Assembly: GCA_023213315.1 (NCBI GenBank) | Contig: JAKCPI010009314.1 | Coordinates: forward strand, 1 to 64,000 | DNA length: 64,000 nt | Direction of reading: 5' to 3' | From: Euborellia annulipes | Taxonomy: Eukaryota > Arthropoda > Insecta > Dermaptera > Anisolabididae | Shown here: in pieces, positions 53,209 to 64,000 of the stretch | How positions within the stretch are numbered: position 1 is the first letter of the stretch | How the letters are laid out: each line of letters begins with the position of its first letter | Program-made: the position numbers and the translations under genes | The notes under the pieces: generated by a model | Seen by the model: only the letters and a program-made list of their open reading frames with translations | Told to the model about the DNA's origin: nothing | Database searches by the model: none

Positions 53209-54007
53209 TTATTTTAGTTGGACACAAATAACATCTTCTTCTTGTAGGTTTTTTAAGATCAAAATTTTATTTTGACATTGAGGGGGTACTTCCTCAATTA
53301 CCCTTCTAATTGATTTCTGTAGTCCTTGTATCGATCTTATTTTTATGTGATCGCAAATTAATTCCTCGCTCAATTCAACAAAAAATTTTCTTCGGAGGTG
53401 TTTTTTTTGGAAATTAACATGAGATTTGTGTTTTAAATTAAAATAAATGATCATTGATGCAATTGCACATACCGTAATAAAGTTTTCAAAAACGGCCAAC
53501 AGCCAATGATTTGTTTTTCTTTTGCAGCTAGGCTATACTACCGTATGAGTGTTTGTCATTTTATCCAAAATATCTACTGCTCCTTTCGATTGATTATAAT
53601 AAATAATAATTTCTGGTTTTTGGGCATGTTCATAAACAATACCAATATTGTCTGAATGATATATACTCGACAAGAGTAAAATATACTTCCTTTTTTAGGC
53701 ACATAAGAGACAAGCGCAAATTTGAGAGTAAATCGAAAAAGTGGTTTTTTTTTTCTAATAGGTAAAAATTCAGCTGGAATACATTTTTTATCTTTTCTAA
53801 AGTATCTTTTCCAATAAAAAATGGAGTATTGAAACAGAAATTATGAGTCAGGTGAAAATTTCCGTAAAGAATATAAATATTTTTTTTTTGATCAATATCT
53901 TCATTGCTTGAATTTTCATTATTTTCTTCAGTAATGTGATCCTCTATACTGTATTTTATTTTATTTATTTTTTTTTTTAAGAATACTGTCTTTATCTTCG
54001 ATAACAT
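53209..54007 (-). pseudogene. piggyBac transposase (broken)
   Basis: The minus-strand translation shows the C-terminal part of a piggyBac (DDE_Tnp_1_7) transposase, a nuclear DNA transposase that cuts at TTAA. In order: an N-terminal-side piece (53630-54007) with LTHNFCFNTPFFIGKDTLEK; after a frameshift near 53690, YILLLSSIYHSDN and KPEIIIYYNQSKGAVDILDK; then CKRKTNHWLLAVFEN and a variable tail (53209-53499). The Asp in AVDILDKM is at the position of the third catalytic Asp of the family. An in-frame TAG at 53533-53535 breaks the conserved segment. The N-terminal domain and first catalytic Asp are not recognisable, and the element is too short for a full gene. The two pieces are well below the usual length, so it is non-functional. 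Confidence 0.85.
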
Positions 54008-54188
54008 TTAAATCTCCTAGCTCTTTTCATTCTTTAGATATTTTGTTCACAAACAGACCATGTTGCAAAAACAACTTTTTTGAACTCAGGGGACCTCAAA
54101 ACGTGTATATCCATCAAAATCTCGACATTGAATTTTTGACATGAATACAATACTTTCTATATAATTACATATATAGTTAAGAGAAAGT
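54008..54188 (-). mobile_element. Element A fragment inside piggyBac
   Basis: Left-end third only: CTCCTAGCTCTTTTCATTC through the left hairpin AGAGAAAGT. It interrupts the piggyBac coding side. Confidence 0.85.
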
Positions 54189-54859
54189 AAAAGCATTCTT
54201 GAATGTTATCAGAAGATATAATCTCAAAAATATAGAGAAGCTTTGAGATCCGAAAGTCGAGATGAAACTGACAGTTTTCTTGATTTTTTCAAAATTAATA
54301 AAGAATTTGACAATATTTATTTTATTATTTAAAAAAGAACATGACAATTTTAAATATTTGAATACATAATACATAATAGGTTGTCATTCAAAGTGTTTTA
54401 AATACCCAGAAACCCCAAGGGCCTGGGAGGCCCTCCTTGTGACTTTGTGTTTGTAAAGTGGTTCGAAGAAAAAATAAGGCATAAAAAAAATTTTTTTTTT
54501 GAAAAACCCTTTAAAAATACCTTTATTATGAATAAATGGAGGAATACTAAAAACTTGAAATTTATAAGAAGCTTTTTCTGAGAGTTATTGAGAAAAAACG
54601 GAGTGACCGGGCCTGAAAGGCCCTGGTTTTGCGTTCTAGGGTTAAATATAAAATTTCAACCTCCTAGCTCTTTCCGTTCTTGAGATATTTTGTTTACTGA
54701 CACACAGACAGACAATGTCGCGAAAAGCACTTTTTTGGATTCAGGGGACCTCAAAACGTGTAAATTCATTAAAATCTCGACATCGAATTTTTGGCATGAA
54801 TCCACTACTTTCTTTCTTAATATATTAACATTTATAGAGGTAAGAGAAAGTAATAGAAG

Positions 54860-55800
54860 GAAGGTAATTTTTTTTTATCAAAAACTAGGACTTGGTTTAA
54901 TAAAGAAAATATATCCTAATAGTTGAAAGAGGCAAAAGTACTCAAATAGTAGGCTACTACTTTCAAGCATGATTGTATTTAATATCATAATTTTATCACA
55001 ATGACTTGATGGAATTTAATAATTATTAATGACCCTGTAGAAGTTAAAAATATTTTTACATTCCCCTCCCCCCCCCCCCCCACCCCCCACCCCAACTCTT
55101 AGCCTCTGTTTGATTTTGAATTTATTAAAATTAATCGATTAAAGAAACAATCAATCTCATTCTGTGCTAAAAGACTGACTATGAAAAGTTTTGATAACCG
55201 GTTTTAATTTTAATATAGTAAAAAATAATAATGTCCTTGTAGAGCTACTGTATATTAATATTTGTCTCTTTTTGTTTTTTTATTCTTAAGAGTTGGGACT
55301 GTTATAACTGTTAGAACTGTTATTTCTCGATGAGCCTTGAATAGGCTAAATAAACGGGTGACCAGGTAGTTATGCATAATGGCCAAATAAATTAGAAGTT
55401 AAGTTTCAATATAATAAAGAAAATGAAATTTAGAACCACTTTCATCATTAGGCCTACATATATTTTGCTTTTTCTGACTCCGAACCAGTAATAGTAGGCC
55501 TACTAAGATGCTAGTAATTTTTTTTGCCACTAGCTATTTCGGGATCAGGTAAAACGAATTTTATTCAATTAAAATTCCTCCCAATTTCTTATTTATTTAT
55601 TACACTTTCGGGGTTCCAAAATATTAAATTCAAATAAATTATCATTATTTGTTTTTGCTTGTTGACTTAAGGGGACACTTGCAAAAATATCTTTCAAAAT
55701 TTTGTGCAAAATATCGAGCTAGATTTTTGTGCAAAATATTGAATGTCGTGGACCCCTCATACTACACAAAATTTTTGTAAATTTCATTTTCGATTAAACT
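54860..55800. other. No gene seen; poly-C tract
   Basis: Poly-C at 55064-55095 and AT-rich sequence otherwise. Confidence 0.4.
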
Positions 55801-55802
55801 TG

Positions 55803-56085
55803 CCCCCACTTGCCTTAGTGAAGTGGGTAGCGTGCTGGCTTTTTAAACCAAGGGTCGCTGGCTCGGATCCCTTCTCATGCGACAATTTATTTAAATTGGA
55901 TTGGCTACCATCGAGGTGAAATAAATAGAGACTATTCTAGAGAATTTTTTAAAATAATTTGGTTACTAAATGGTATAAATAAATATTCTAGGACACCCAC
56001 ATATATATCTTATTTATATATAGGCCTACTCATCATCGTTAAAGCCTATATGGCCTAAGATGCCAAAAAGACAAAAAAAAAACTA
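55803..56085 (+). mobile_element. tRNA-derived SINE, subtype 1 or hybrid
   Basis: Head CTTGCCTTAGTGAAGTGGGTAGCG with A box, B box GGCTCGGATCCC, TTGGATTGGCTACC body, AAGCCTATATGGCCTAAG and tail GATGCCAAAAAGACA plus A tract. Confidence 0.75.
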
Positions 56086-56089
56086 AACT

Positions 56090-57550
56090 TTTTAGTAGAA
56101 AACATTTCAATCTTTGATTTGTTTAGGATTTTCTCCACCAGAATATGATATACCGGTTTGGTGGATTGTTTGGGCCTTCTATTCTAACATAACATTGAAA
56201 AATAATTTAATAACTTATTAAAATAATTAGACTTATTAATAAAGGCCTTATGAATCATTTGTATAAATCGAGGCAAGATGACATAATTGATTAAAATAAC
56301 TGTGATTGATTAAGATTATCTCTGAGAATGTGACTGAGCACACGTGTACTTCGAACTTCAGTTAAGAGAACTTCCATCATCATTTGACCTTGAGCTAGAT
56401 TCCTAACAAAACCTTGACCAGATCGGGTAGAATTTAATAATATCCGTGTCGAACACGGAATTGAAAGCGAAGATCGGGAGATCAGACACCCTCGCGCTAT
56501 CGAAGGGCAGAGCACCAACATTGGCTTTTAATTAATAAAAATTATAAGGAGAGGAAAAAAAAAAATTTTATTTTTCTCCATGTTCTATTAAGAAAAAAAA
56601 TTGAGTAATTATTTTAAATTTATTATTTTTGTTTTTCAAGTTTTTCAATTTGTCAGATTTTTGAAATTTTTCTTGAAAAGCTTGACCTAAATTGCTTATA
56701 ATAAAAAAGATTTTTTCGAGATTAGCCCATAATTCAAATCCGGATGATTTTTTAATGGTGAAATTCTTTTTTACTCCATTCATCTATCAACATAAATATT
56801 TAAGGTCACATATTTGGAAAAATTGCTTAAATAAATAAGCTTATTACGTCAGGAAGAAAGTGACACTGACCCAAAAGTTACCTAGTAAGCATGTTGTTAT
56901 TTCATTTGTTTTCATTAGATTTCTTCTATTTTTTAATAAATTACGTTCTAGTCAAATTTTTTTCTTAATAAAAAAAAATTTTGTAATATGTTGCGTAATT
57001 GAAAAATAAATAAAAAAAAATTTCTTCCTTCCTAGTGAATCTTCATTTCTATTTAAATCTGTTTACACTCTCTTCTTTAGAATGATTAATAATAATTTTA
57101 AAATAATCAAACTTTCTTTAGCATAATTGGGAATAAAAAAAAAAAAAATGTTCCATTCGAGGATTTGCTTTCTGAAGTGTAGAGAAATTTATTATTTCCT
57201 ACTATATTGAAATGATTAAAAAACTAGTAGTATCTATCATTTAACTAGTAGACATAATTTAAAAAATTGAATTATTAATTTATATAAGAGAAATAAATAA
57301 TTTTTCAAAACTAAATGTAATAAGCATGTAAAATTTTTAATTATTATTTTGAGATATTTTCGAAAAATATATATTTATCCTGGTAGGGATAAATGGAATC
57401 GACTAAGGCCTCTGGTCTCTGCACGACCATCATATCTTAAAAGTTAAGCAGTCAGATTTCAAAAAAAAAGCCTTTGAGAAGAGGCATATGGCCTTAACTT
57501 TATTTTTTAAATATTCGTCAAAGTTAATAATAGTGTTTTTAATAATTTAA
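56090..57550. other. No gene seen; GC-richer patch
   Basis: 56320-56530 has raised GC and an ACACGTGT word; the 76-codon minus frame across it is unrecognised. ACGACCAT ... AAAGTTAAGCAGTCAGATTTC at 57422-57461 faintly resembles 5S rRNA, not enough to call. Confidence 0.3.
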
Positions 57551-57554
57551 AAAA

Positions 57555-57745
57555 TCTTTCTTTCCCCCCGCAACGCGGGGTGGGTGGAATGGGCTTTTTG
57601 GGACCAAAAGAAATAGAACAGGCCGGCTCGTAGCACGGTTTGACGCGTGTTGACGGGACAGACATGTAAAGAACAGAAGGACTGCCAGTCCCAGCTCGGG
57701 TAGCTCGTGGTCGCCATCCACGTAACCATAAGCCCCTGAGGCATC
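57555..57745. repeat. Dispersed repeat C, half copy
   Basis: CCCCCCGCAACGCGGGGTGG, ATAGAACAGGCCGGCTCG, CCCAGCTCGGGTAGCTCGTG and GCCATCCACGTAACCA match the left half of 46270-46785. Confidence 0.75.
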
Positions 57746-57749
57746 ATTA

Positions 57750-58030
57750 ATAATTATAAAAATAGCATATATAAAATATTAGAAGCATATTTGAAGCAAT
57801 GAACTGAAATGTTAGCTTTGTGCACAGTAGATCAGAGTTCGGATCTGAGAATTTTATTAAATAAAAATATATGCTGGGACCTAAATATTCTCTCTCAATG
57901 ATACACTTCGAAAGGAGTAAGGGTTATGGAAGGAATTTCTCTTCAAACTAGGATATAATTCGTGGGATAAAAAGATGCAAATCGATATAAAAATTGGATT
58001 AGTTTGAAGGCTTGAAATCTGCACAGTAAG
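57750..58030. other. No gene seen
   Basis: AT-rich spacer between repeat C and repeat E. Confidence 0.35.
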
Positions 58031-58034
58031 AAGA

Positions 58035-58135
58035 ACTAGAGATAGGAAAACACGCTATGCCGGTAGATGACTACGGCCAGAAGACGTTTGGGTTTGAAGT
58101 GTCTGTCGTGTACGGAAAACACCTGGGAGGAATAA
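58035..58135 (+). repeat. Dispersed repeat E, copy 2
   Basis: ATGCCGGTAGATGACTACGG, GTTTGGGTTTGAAGTGTC and GAAAACACCTGGGAGGAATA align with the minus strand of 28390-28500. Confidence 0.55.
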
Positions 58136-58346
58136 ATCAGATAATAATTAAAATATTGTCAAGTGTAAAGGACCTGGAAATTAATTCATCTGGGGGCAGC
58201 CACTTCCTCGACAATTTAATATTTTTCAACATTTGACGCTCTACTCTAAACCAGGCAACAATCCGCTAATTTAAGAAAGAAAATTAATAATAAAAGCTAA
58301 ACTGAAAAATCTATCTCTCTATTGAAGATTGCATGGATTGATCAAT

Positions 58347-59039
58347 AAAAAATCTGGTGTGACTGGCGCACAGCACACAACTTTCTCTTACCTTCGGTAA
58401 TCAAAAGTTGTGTTCTGTGCTTGTCACACCAGATTTTTTGTGTCGACATGTATTTAGTTCCCGGCAGTAGGGAATATTTGAATTCAGATGTAAAATTTAT
58501 AAGTATGGGAAAATATTTATATTTTGTTACCATGGCAACCATTTCTCCTATCTTTTCTATGGAGTGCAAGAGTAAAGTGGTCTTCAAACAATTTTGAGGG
58601 CAAAACGAGAATATACATTTGAAAGAGCATCTAAAAAATAATTGATTTTTGAATTTTAATCAAAATCGTTAGAGCGAATTTTGAGAAAATCGAAAAAAAC
58701 TGAAAAAAGTACATCAGTAAAGTACTAGTACTCTTTGGCCAATTTTGATTAAAAGCTTATTTTTCCGGTCCCGGGAGGTATTTAACTTAAATATAAAATT
58801 TCATCCTCCTAGCTCAATTCCTTCATGCTTAAAATTGAACACACACACACACACCCACCCACACACACACCCACCCACCCACCCACACACAGACAGACCA
58901 TGTCGCGAAAACCACTTTTTTGGATTCAGGGGACCTCAAAACGTGTATATCCATCAAAATCTCGACATCGAATTTTTGACATGAATCCAATACTTTCTCT
59001 CTATATATATATTACATATATACATAGGTAAGAGAAAGT
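58347..59039 (-). mobile_element. Element A, complete copy
   Basis: Right hairpin at the left edge, (AC)n with CCCACC variants at 58841-58893, left hairpin ending GTAAGAGAAAGT. About 693 bp; same subfamily as the next copy. Confidence 0.93.
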
Positions 59040-59188
59040 AAAAAAGAGCTCTGGACTGAATTTCCAAGAAATCTAAAAAATTTCAAATGCTTGCTCAACT
59101 TTAAAAACAATGAATCGAAGATATGTAGTCTATATTTGATTTTATATATTTTTTTCATGTATTGTGATTTAAGATAGCTGTTTTTTTT

Positions 59189-59872
59189 ACTTTCTCTTAC
59201 CTATGTATATATGTAATATATATATAGAGAGAAAGTATTGGATTCATGTCAAAAATTCGATGTCGAGATTTTGATGGATCTTCACGTTTTGAGGTCCCCT
59301 GAATCCAAAAAAGTGGTTTTCGCGACATGGTCTGTCTGTGTGTGGGTGGGTGGGTGGGTGTGTGTGTGGGTGGGTGTGTGTGTGTGTGTTCAATTTTAAG
59401 GATGAAGGAATTGAGCTAGTAGATTGAAATTTTATATTTAAGTTAAATACCTCCCGGGACCGGAAAAATAAGCTTTTAATCAAAATCGGCCAAAGAGTAC
59501 TAGTACTTTACTGATGTACTTTTTCAGTTTTTTTCGATTTTCTCAAAATTCGCTCTAACGATTTTGATTAAAATTCAAAAATCAATTATTTTTTAGATGC
59601 TCTTTCAAATGTATATTCTCGTTTTGCCCTCAAAATTGTTTGAAGCACACTTTACTCTTGTGCTTCATAGGAAAGATAGGAGAAATGGTTGCCATGGTAA
59701 CAAAATATAAATATTTTCCCATATTTTACATCTGAATTCAAATATTCCCTACTGCCGGGAACTAAATACATGTCGACACAAAAAATCTGGTGTGACAAGC
59801 ACAGTACACAACTTTCGATTACCGAAGGTAAGAGAAAGTTGTGTGCTGTGCGCCAGTCACACCAGATTTTTT
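59189..59872 (+). mobile_element. Element A, complete copy (inverted partner)
   Basis: About 684 bp from ACTTTCTCTTACC to GTCACACCAGATTTTT. Near-identical to the preceding copy in inverse orientation, together a 1.5-kb fold-back with a 150-bp spacer. Confidence 0.93.
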
Positions 59873-60020
59873 ATAAAGAATTTCTTTTAAATTTTAATTA
59901 CACTACCGTTCATTATATATTTTTTTTTAAATTTCCTTCTTATAATTGTAACATATTCAATTGATAAAATAGTATTTTTATAAAATAAAATAAAAAAGTT
60001 TTTTTGTTTCCCTTGTATAG

Positions 60021-60053
60021 ATCGCGGAAGCAAAGATAGTACAACTTCCCCCG
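60021..60053 (+). CDS. Candidate 33-nt microexon
   Basis: The acceptor TTTTTTTGTTTCCCTTGTATAG and donor GTAGGT flank ATCGCGGAAGCAAAGATAGT plus 13 bases. It is open in two frames: phase 0 gives IAEAKIVQLPP; phase 1 gives RGSKDSTTSP after a shared Asp codon, the same phase as the microexon at 43694. It is a multiple of three. Short length makes chance occurrence likely. Confidence 0.3.
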
Positions 60054-60084
60054 GTAGGTTGGAGTCATATGACTTGAAACCGGA

Positions 60085-60200
60085 AATTCATCCAACAGCC
60101 TCTTAAGCTTATGTAAGAGAGAAACGGTGCTGATAGAAAGAGAGTTCCAAGGCCGTTGGTTCAAGCCCCGGCACCTGCCTCCTGCTCTCCAGAGAAAGAA
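60085..60200 (-). mobile_element. tRNA-like SINE fragment
   Basis: GTTGGTTCAAGCCCCGGCACC resembles a B box with its T stem, read on the plus strand; the A box is not clear. Strand is therefore uncertain. Confidence 0.35.
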
Positions 60201-60573
60201 AATTAAATTCAAATCTCAGAGAGATGTAAAATCACTTTGATTATTTTATTATTACCATTAGGTGAGTAAATTCAAATACAAATTATGTAAAAAAAAATCC
60301 TAATTAACTTTTATATCCTCTAAGGATAAATCTAGAACATGGATGTTATAACAAAAAATTCCAAATTAATAGGCATAAAATTAGATAAGTCGGGGCAACG
60401 GAGAAGAGCAACAGTCACCATAATCGTTACAGTGCCAAGCGCGGAATTGGTGACCCTGAGTAATCAGCGTGTGGAACGTCCGTCCTCCGGTAGCCATCGA
60501 TATTATGTATTTTAAATTTGTATAATAAAGTCGAACTCCTGAATGCCGTCAGTAACAGAAAGGGGTTTAAAAA

Positions 60574-61220
60574 GAATCTGGTGTGACTGGCGCACAGCAC
60601 ACAAATTTCTCTTACCTTCGGTAATCGAATGTTGTGTACTGTGCTTCTCACACCAGATTTTTTGTGTCGACATGTATTTAGTTTCCGACAGTACCGTACA
60701 TTCGATTTTCAAGATGTATATAAAATTTATATGTAAAAATATTTATATTTTGTTACCATGGCAACCATTTCTCCTATCCTTCCTATGAAGTACAAAAGTA
60801 AAGTGGTCTTCAAAAGATTTCAATGACAAAATGAGAATATACATTTTAAAGAGAATGTAAAAAATCATTGATTTTTGAATTTAAAAAAAAAATATTTGGA
60901 GCGAATTTTGAGAAAATCGAAAAAAAAACTGAAAAAGGGCATCAGTAAAGTACTAGTACTCTTTGGTCAATTTTGTTCAAAAACTTCGTGTCACGTCCCA
61001 TGGGAATGCCTAACTTAAATATAAAATTTCAACCTCCAATCTCTTTTCGTTCTTGAGATATTTTGTTCACAGACAGACCATGTCGCGAAAACCACTTTTT
61101 TGGATTCAGGGGACCTCAAAACGTGAAGATCCATCAAAATCTCGACATCGAATTTTTGACATGAATCCAATACTTTCTCTCTCTATATATATTAACATAT
61201 ATATAGAGGTAAGAGAAAGT
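60574..61220 (-). mobile_element. Element A, complete copy
   Basis: Right hairpin 60575-60657, GTTACCATGGCAACC at 60755, TACTAGTACT core, left hairpin ending GTAAGAGAAAGT. Confidence 0.92.
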
Positions 61221-61224
61221 AAAA

Positions 61225-62930
61225 AGATAAATTTAATCACTGCCTCTCGAAGTAGTGTCAAAACTCTCAACCTTTTTTTATCCAAGGGTAAGAGTTTTAT
61301 TTCCTTATCAATTAACTTAAATAAATATAGGCATAATATATCTCTATACCTGGTATTTTAAATCTATTTGACATTTAATACTGAAAGACAAAAATTTTAC
61401 CACTAAAGATGGGGTATAATTCTTGTCGATTAATTTTTGAAATTGGCCAGCCAATGGTTTATAACAAAATTACTAATTAATACATTTCGGTTTTTTTTCT
61501 TTCTTCCTTCATTAGAGCTCTGAAAAAAAATTTTAAAACAATAAATTTTTTTTTGGAACCTGAGATTATTTAGATCCCGCCCTTATTTATTCTCAATGAT
61601 AGTCGAGAATTGAACTCTAACCGATAGGATAATAATCGAGACCTCTACCTCTGTACTGACCCAGATAGCGGCAAATGAGTTTGAAATTGTTAACATGATA
61701 ATAAATTTGTCTCGCGAAAGTAAAAGAAAGTTTGATAAGCTTCTTTTTTAAACGTTTAATAAGATATGTCATGATAGCAACGTAATAGAAGGGAGCGAAA
61801 GTCAATTGGTAATAAATGCTCTTATTATTTGAGTTTTAGATTAGGGTTTTTGATATTGAATAAATCGAGTCAATGTTATTGGGTCAGTGAAAAAGGCTGA
61901 AGGATTTTAAGGTGGGGATTTAGAGAAATTTAAAGAATACAATTTTATCCGAACGTAACGAGATATCAAGGAGAGAAGAGCAATTTATATGAATCCTTGA
62001 TACAATATATTATTACGGAAAAATGTTTCATTCGAAATAAATAAAGTTGAGACTCACCAGGCGGGATCAGACCCACGCATCCCATGATATTTTTGAATAA
62101 AGATGTTAAAAATAAACCTCCAGGCAACTTGGCTCAAATATCCCTTTTTACGGCGTGAAATACATGAAGAAAAATGGACTCTGAAAAGAAAAAGAAAATT
62201 AGATAAAAACTATAATAATAAAAATCATTCTTACATACAATTAAATGCTAAAGATTATTTTTTCTAGTGAGAGAGAGTACTTCCATGAGCGTATCCAGGG
62301 GGGGAGGGGCAGCCCCCTTCCTTACAAACTTAAATAAAAATAGAAAACAAAAAATATAAAAACTGGAAATTCAAGCACATCTGTGAGAAGATAAAATGTA
62401 CGGGTCATGTTTTTTATTTTTGGCGTTGTCTTGTCCTGAATGGATGTTGTGAATAAGTTCAACTTTTTAAAATAATAATACTTTTTTCGTTTATTAACTG
62501 CATTGTTTAATAGGTAAGACGAGTATCTAAATAAGTATTACAATATTTAATATTGGTTGAGAGTCTATATTCATTTTTTTCATCGATCAATACTGTCCTA
62601 TAACTTGAACATTCATTTCTCATTTTTTTTCAAGATAAATTTAGTTATATTAAATTTACTTTTATTTATATAATAGTTTAAATGTGTTTATATGTCGTTT
62701 TTATATATTTATATATTTTTATATATATAGTTTATATGTCGCGAAAATATTTCTTGTTTGTCCAATGAAAAATCAAATTACAGGTGCCAAGCTAACTAAA
62801 GAATATGATTGACAAATAATTATGAAATGAAAAAGAAATTATGCTGAGCAACTTTGACAGATGAAACAATTTAATCTATCTATCTCTAAAGAGAATCAGA
62901 ATTCAAGGCGCATGTCTTTATTCTATCCTA
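61225..62930. other. No gene seen; minor remnants
   Basis: A degenerate tRNA-like word (GAGTTCAATTCTCGAC on the minus strand near 61600) and a lone GCGTATCCAGGGGGGGAG hAT-type end at 62288. Otherwise AT-rich. Confidence 0.4.
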
Positions 62931-62932
62931 AT

Positions 62933-63157
62933 CCGTGGCGTCATTTTTTTTTTTTTGGGGGGGGGGGGAAGCAGGGGAGTTCTGATTTTTATAAAATTTT
63001 ATATTATTCTAAATAAAATATTTCAAAATATATCTATGAGTGTATAAACTGTACAAAATTAAATATCTTTTGGACAAATTTGAGAAACTATTTGTAAGTA
63101 AATTTTAATAAAAAAAAAAGTTTGCCCCAATAAGAAAAAGTTGAAATGACGCCACTG
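62933..63157. mobile_element. hAT-type MITE, 225 bp, with perfect 8-bp duplication
   Basis: Ends CCGTGGCGTCATTTTTTT and TTGAAATGACGCCACTG. ATCCTAAT is directly repeated at 62925-62932 and 63158-63165. The body (TTTCAAAATATATCTATGAG, TTTGAGAAACTATTTGTAAG) matches 42390-42610. Confidence 0.93.
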
Positions 63158-63184
63158 ATCCTAATTAGCTCACGGACTAATTAG

Positions 63185-63245
63185 CCCGGGATTATTTAGA
63201 CCGCTAGTGCAAGAGGCGGATACCACTGTGCTATGGCCCAAGGAC
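63185..63245 (-). mobile_element. Degenerate tRNA-like segment
   Basis: The minus strand has a good A box (TAGCACAGTGGTATCCGCC) and an anticodon-arm-like stretch, but the B box (GGTCTAAATAATCCCG) is decayed. Likely an old SINE head. Confidence 0.4.
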
Positions 63246-63639
63246 GAGGAAGAATTTAAAGATAATTTGAATGACTTTTTTTGACGTGTTACATTCAAAT
63301 GCTTTAATTAAATTGAGTAAGATAGGGTTATTACAAATTTATCTTTTCTTATTAGTTTTATTAATTTTTTATGTACGGTATTCTTAAGGTAATTTTTAGC
63401 AATAATACAAGATTATAAATAATAAATTTCTAGTTTTACTCGAATGTGAAATTGATTTAGTCCCTTGTGGCCGAAAATAAAGGGAATGCTTGGTTAAAAA
63501 AATTTGAAAAATTTTCAAAGTTCAAAGGCGACGGGCCATCTGTTCCTCTTTTACAAATGAGTTCGAATTTTGCAGATATTATTTTTTAATGGAATGGAAA
63601 ATATCTACGGGTACCTGCTATTAAATTTCCAAAAAAGAA

Positions 63640-63875
63640 TTTTGTCCGCTATAAATAAGGACCACCCTAATCCTAAGTTTTCCGCCCTACTGGAAATTTT
63701 GTTCAAAGTTTTCCGCTCTGCGGGAAAATTTTTTCCCGTCCATGAAAATAATTTTTTCTCCGCCCTGCGAAAAATTTTGTTTTTGCGGAACCAAATTTAT
63801 AAAAATTTTTTTAATGAGCCGCAATAAAACTCAAAAAGAGCCGCATGTGGCTCACGAGCCGCCGTTTGGCCACCG
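63640..63875. mobile_element. hAT remnant (AGCCGCATGTGGCTC end)
   Basis: GAGCCGCATGTGGCTCACGA followed by GCCGTTTGGCCACC is the familiar end of a widespread animal hAT MITE. Preceding TTTTCCGCCCTNCGGAAAATTTT words resemble the interiors of 13540-13800 and 41578-42000. Confidence 0.5.
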
Positions 63876-64000
63876 TATAAAACAACAAAAGAGACATGGA
63901 CGCTTAATATTATCTGATATATACCGGTAAACATTTTTTTCAATATTTAAATTTATACTTTCGTAATTTTTAAGTGGAATTTAATAAATTTATTTTTGAT

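Larger units (their letters stand above)
52931..54641 (-). mobile_element. piggyBac-type transposon, 1711 bp, TTAA duplication
   Basis: Ends CCCTAGAACGCACAAGC and GCGTTCTAGGG (inverted), flanked by TTAA at 52927-52930 and 54642-54645. The subterminal word AAAGTCACAAGGAGGGCCT near the left end is mirrored at 54430-54450, about 200 bp from the right end. It contains a broken transposase and a truncated element A. Confidence 0.93.
52491..54851 (-). mobile_element. Element A split by a piggyBac element
   Basis: Right hairpin at 52496-52582 and standard middle to TCTTACTTAA; resumes at 54642 (TTAAATATAAAATTTCAACC) and ends with the left hairpin AGAGAAAGT. Without the insert the sequence agrees with other copies. 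Confidence 0.92.

Noticed and set aside
57379..57461. Possible 5S rRNA-derived sequence (ACGACCAT ... GTTAAGCAG)
   Set aside because: Only about two short words agree and the intervening sequence does not fit the 5S fold.

Overview
The window reads as AT-rich, intron-and-transposon DNA from an animal nuclear genome. I see no bacterial or organellar features and no intact long coding sequence. The evidence for a metazoan, and most likely an arthropod, is indirect: piggyBac-, hAT-, Tc1/mariner- and pogo-like elements with correct target-site duplications, tRNA-derived SINEs, spliceosomal exon signals with long polypyrimidine tracts, and one TATA/initiator-type promoter. I cannot name the species.

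Layout. 1-5.4 kb: a 3.9-kb near-perfect fold-back joined to a second fold-back, with hammerhead-ribozyme cores at the junctions and a decayed non-LTR retrotransposon piece. 5.4-10 kb: small palindromes, SINEs and a CCGAAACC-rich hAT-like element. 10.0 kb: one good candidate exon. 10.1-11.5 kb: a fold-back with ribozymes in both arms around an array of CCAAGCCT motifs. 11.6-35 kb: many MITEs, SINEs, further ribozyme-bearing fold-backs and many copies of one roughly 690-bp repeat, called 'element A' here. 35.1-37.1 kb: a terminal-inverted-repeat element filled with 160-bp tandem repeats. 38.5-40.4 kb: a 126-bp minisatellite with a poly-C tract in each unit. 40.9-42.6 kb: three hAT-type MITEs with 8-bp duplications. 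42.3-43.8 kb: a cluster of candidate exons, including a duplicated exon and a 21-nt microexon. 46-55 kb: heavily nested elements (A inside hAT inside A; piggyBac inside A), and a likely minus-strand promoter with a first exon at 52.0-52.1 kb. 55-64 kb: more element A copies, SINEs and hAT remnants.

Element A is the dominant repeat, with about 24 full or partial copies. Each intact copy has a different self-complementary hairpin at each end, and a 13-bp motif at the left end recurs inverted inside the right-end hairpin. The second notable theme is a set of hammerhead-like motifs (CTGANGA ... GAAAC-GTH) in at least six unrelated inverted-repeat contexts. In several of them stem I differs in sequence but stays fully complementary, which is evidence of a real RNA fold. 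Such motifs are known from Penelope-like elements and retrozymes.

The host-gene signal is limited to a few short exons and one promoter. The plus-strand exons at 10.0 and 42.3-43.8 kb could belong to one large gene, but the reading phases do not join directly, so I leave that open. All coordinates were read by eye; element edges without a stated duplication are approximate.
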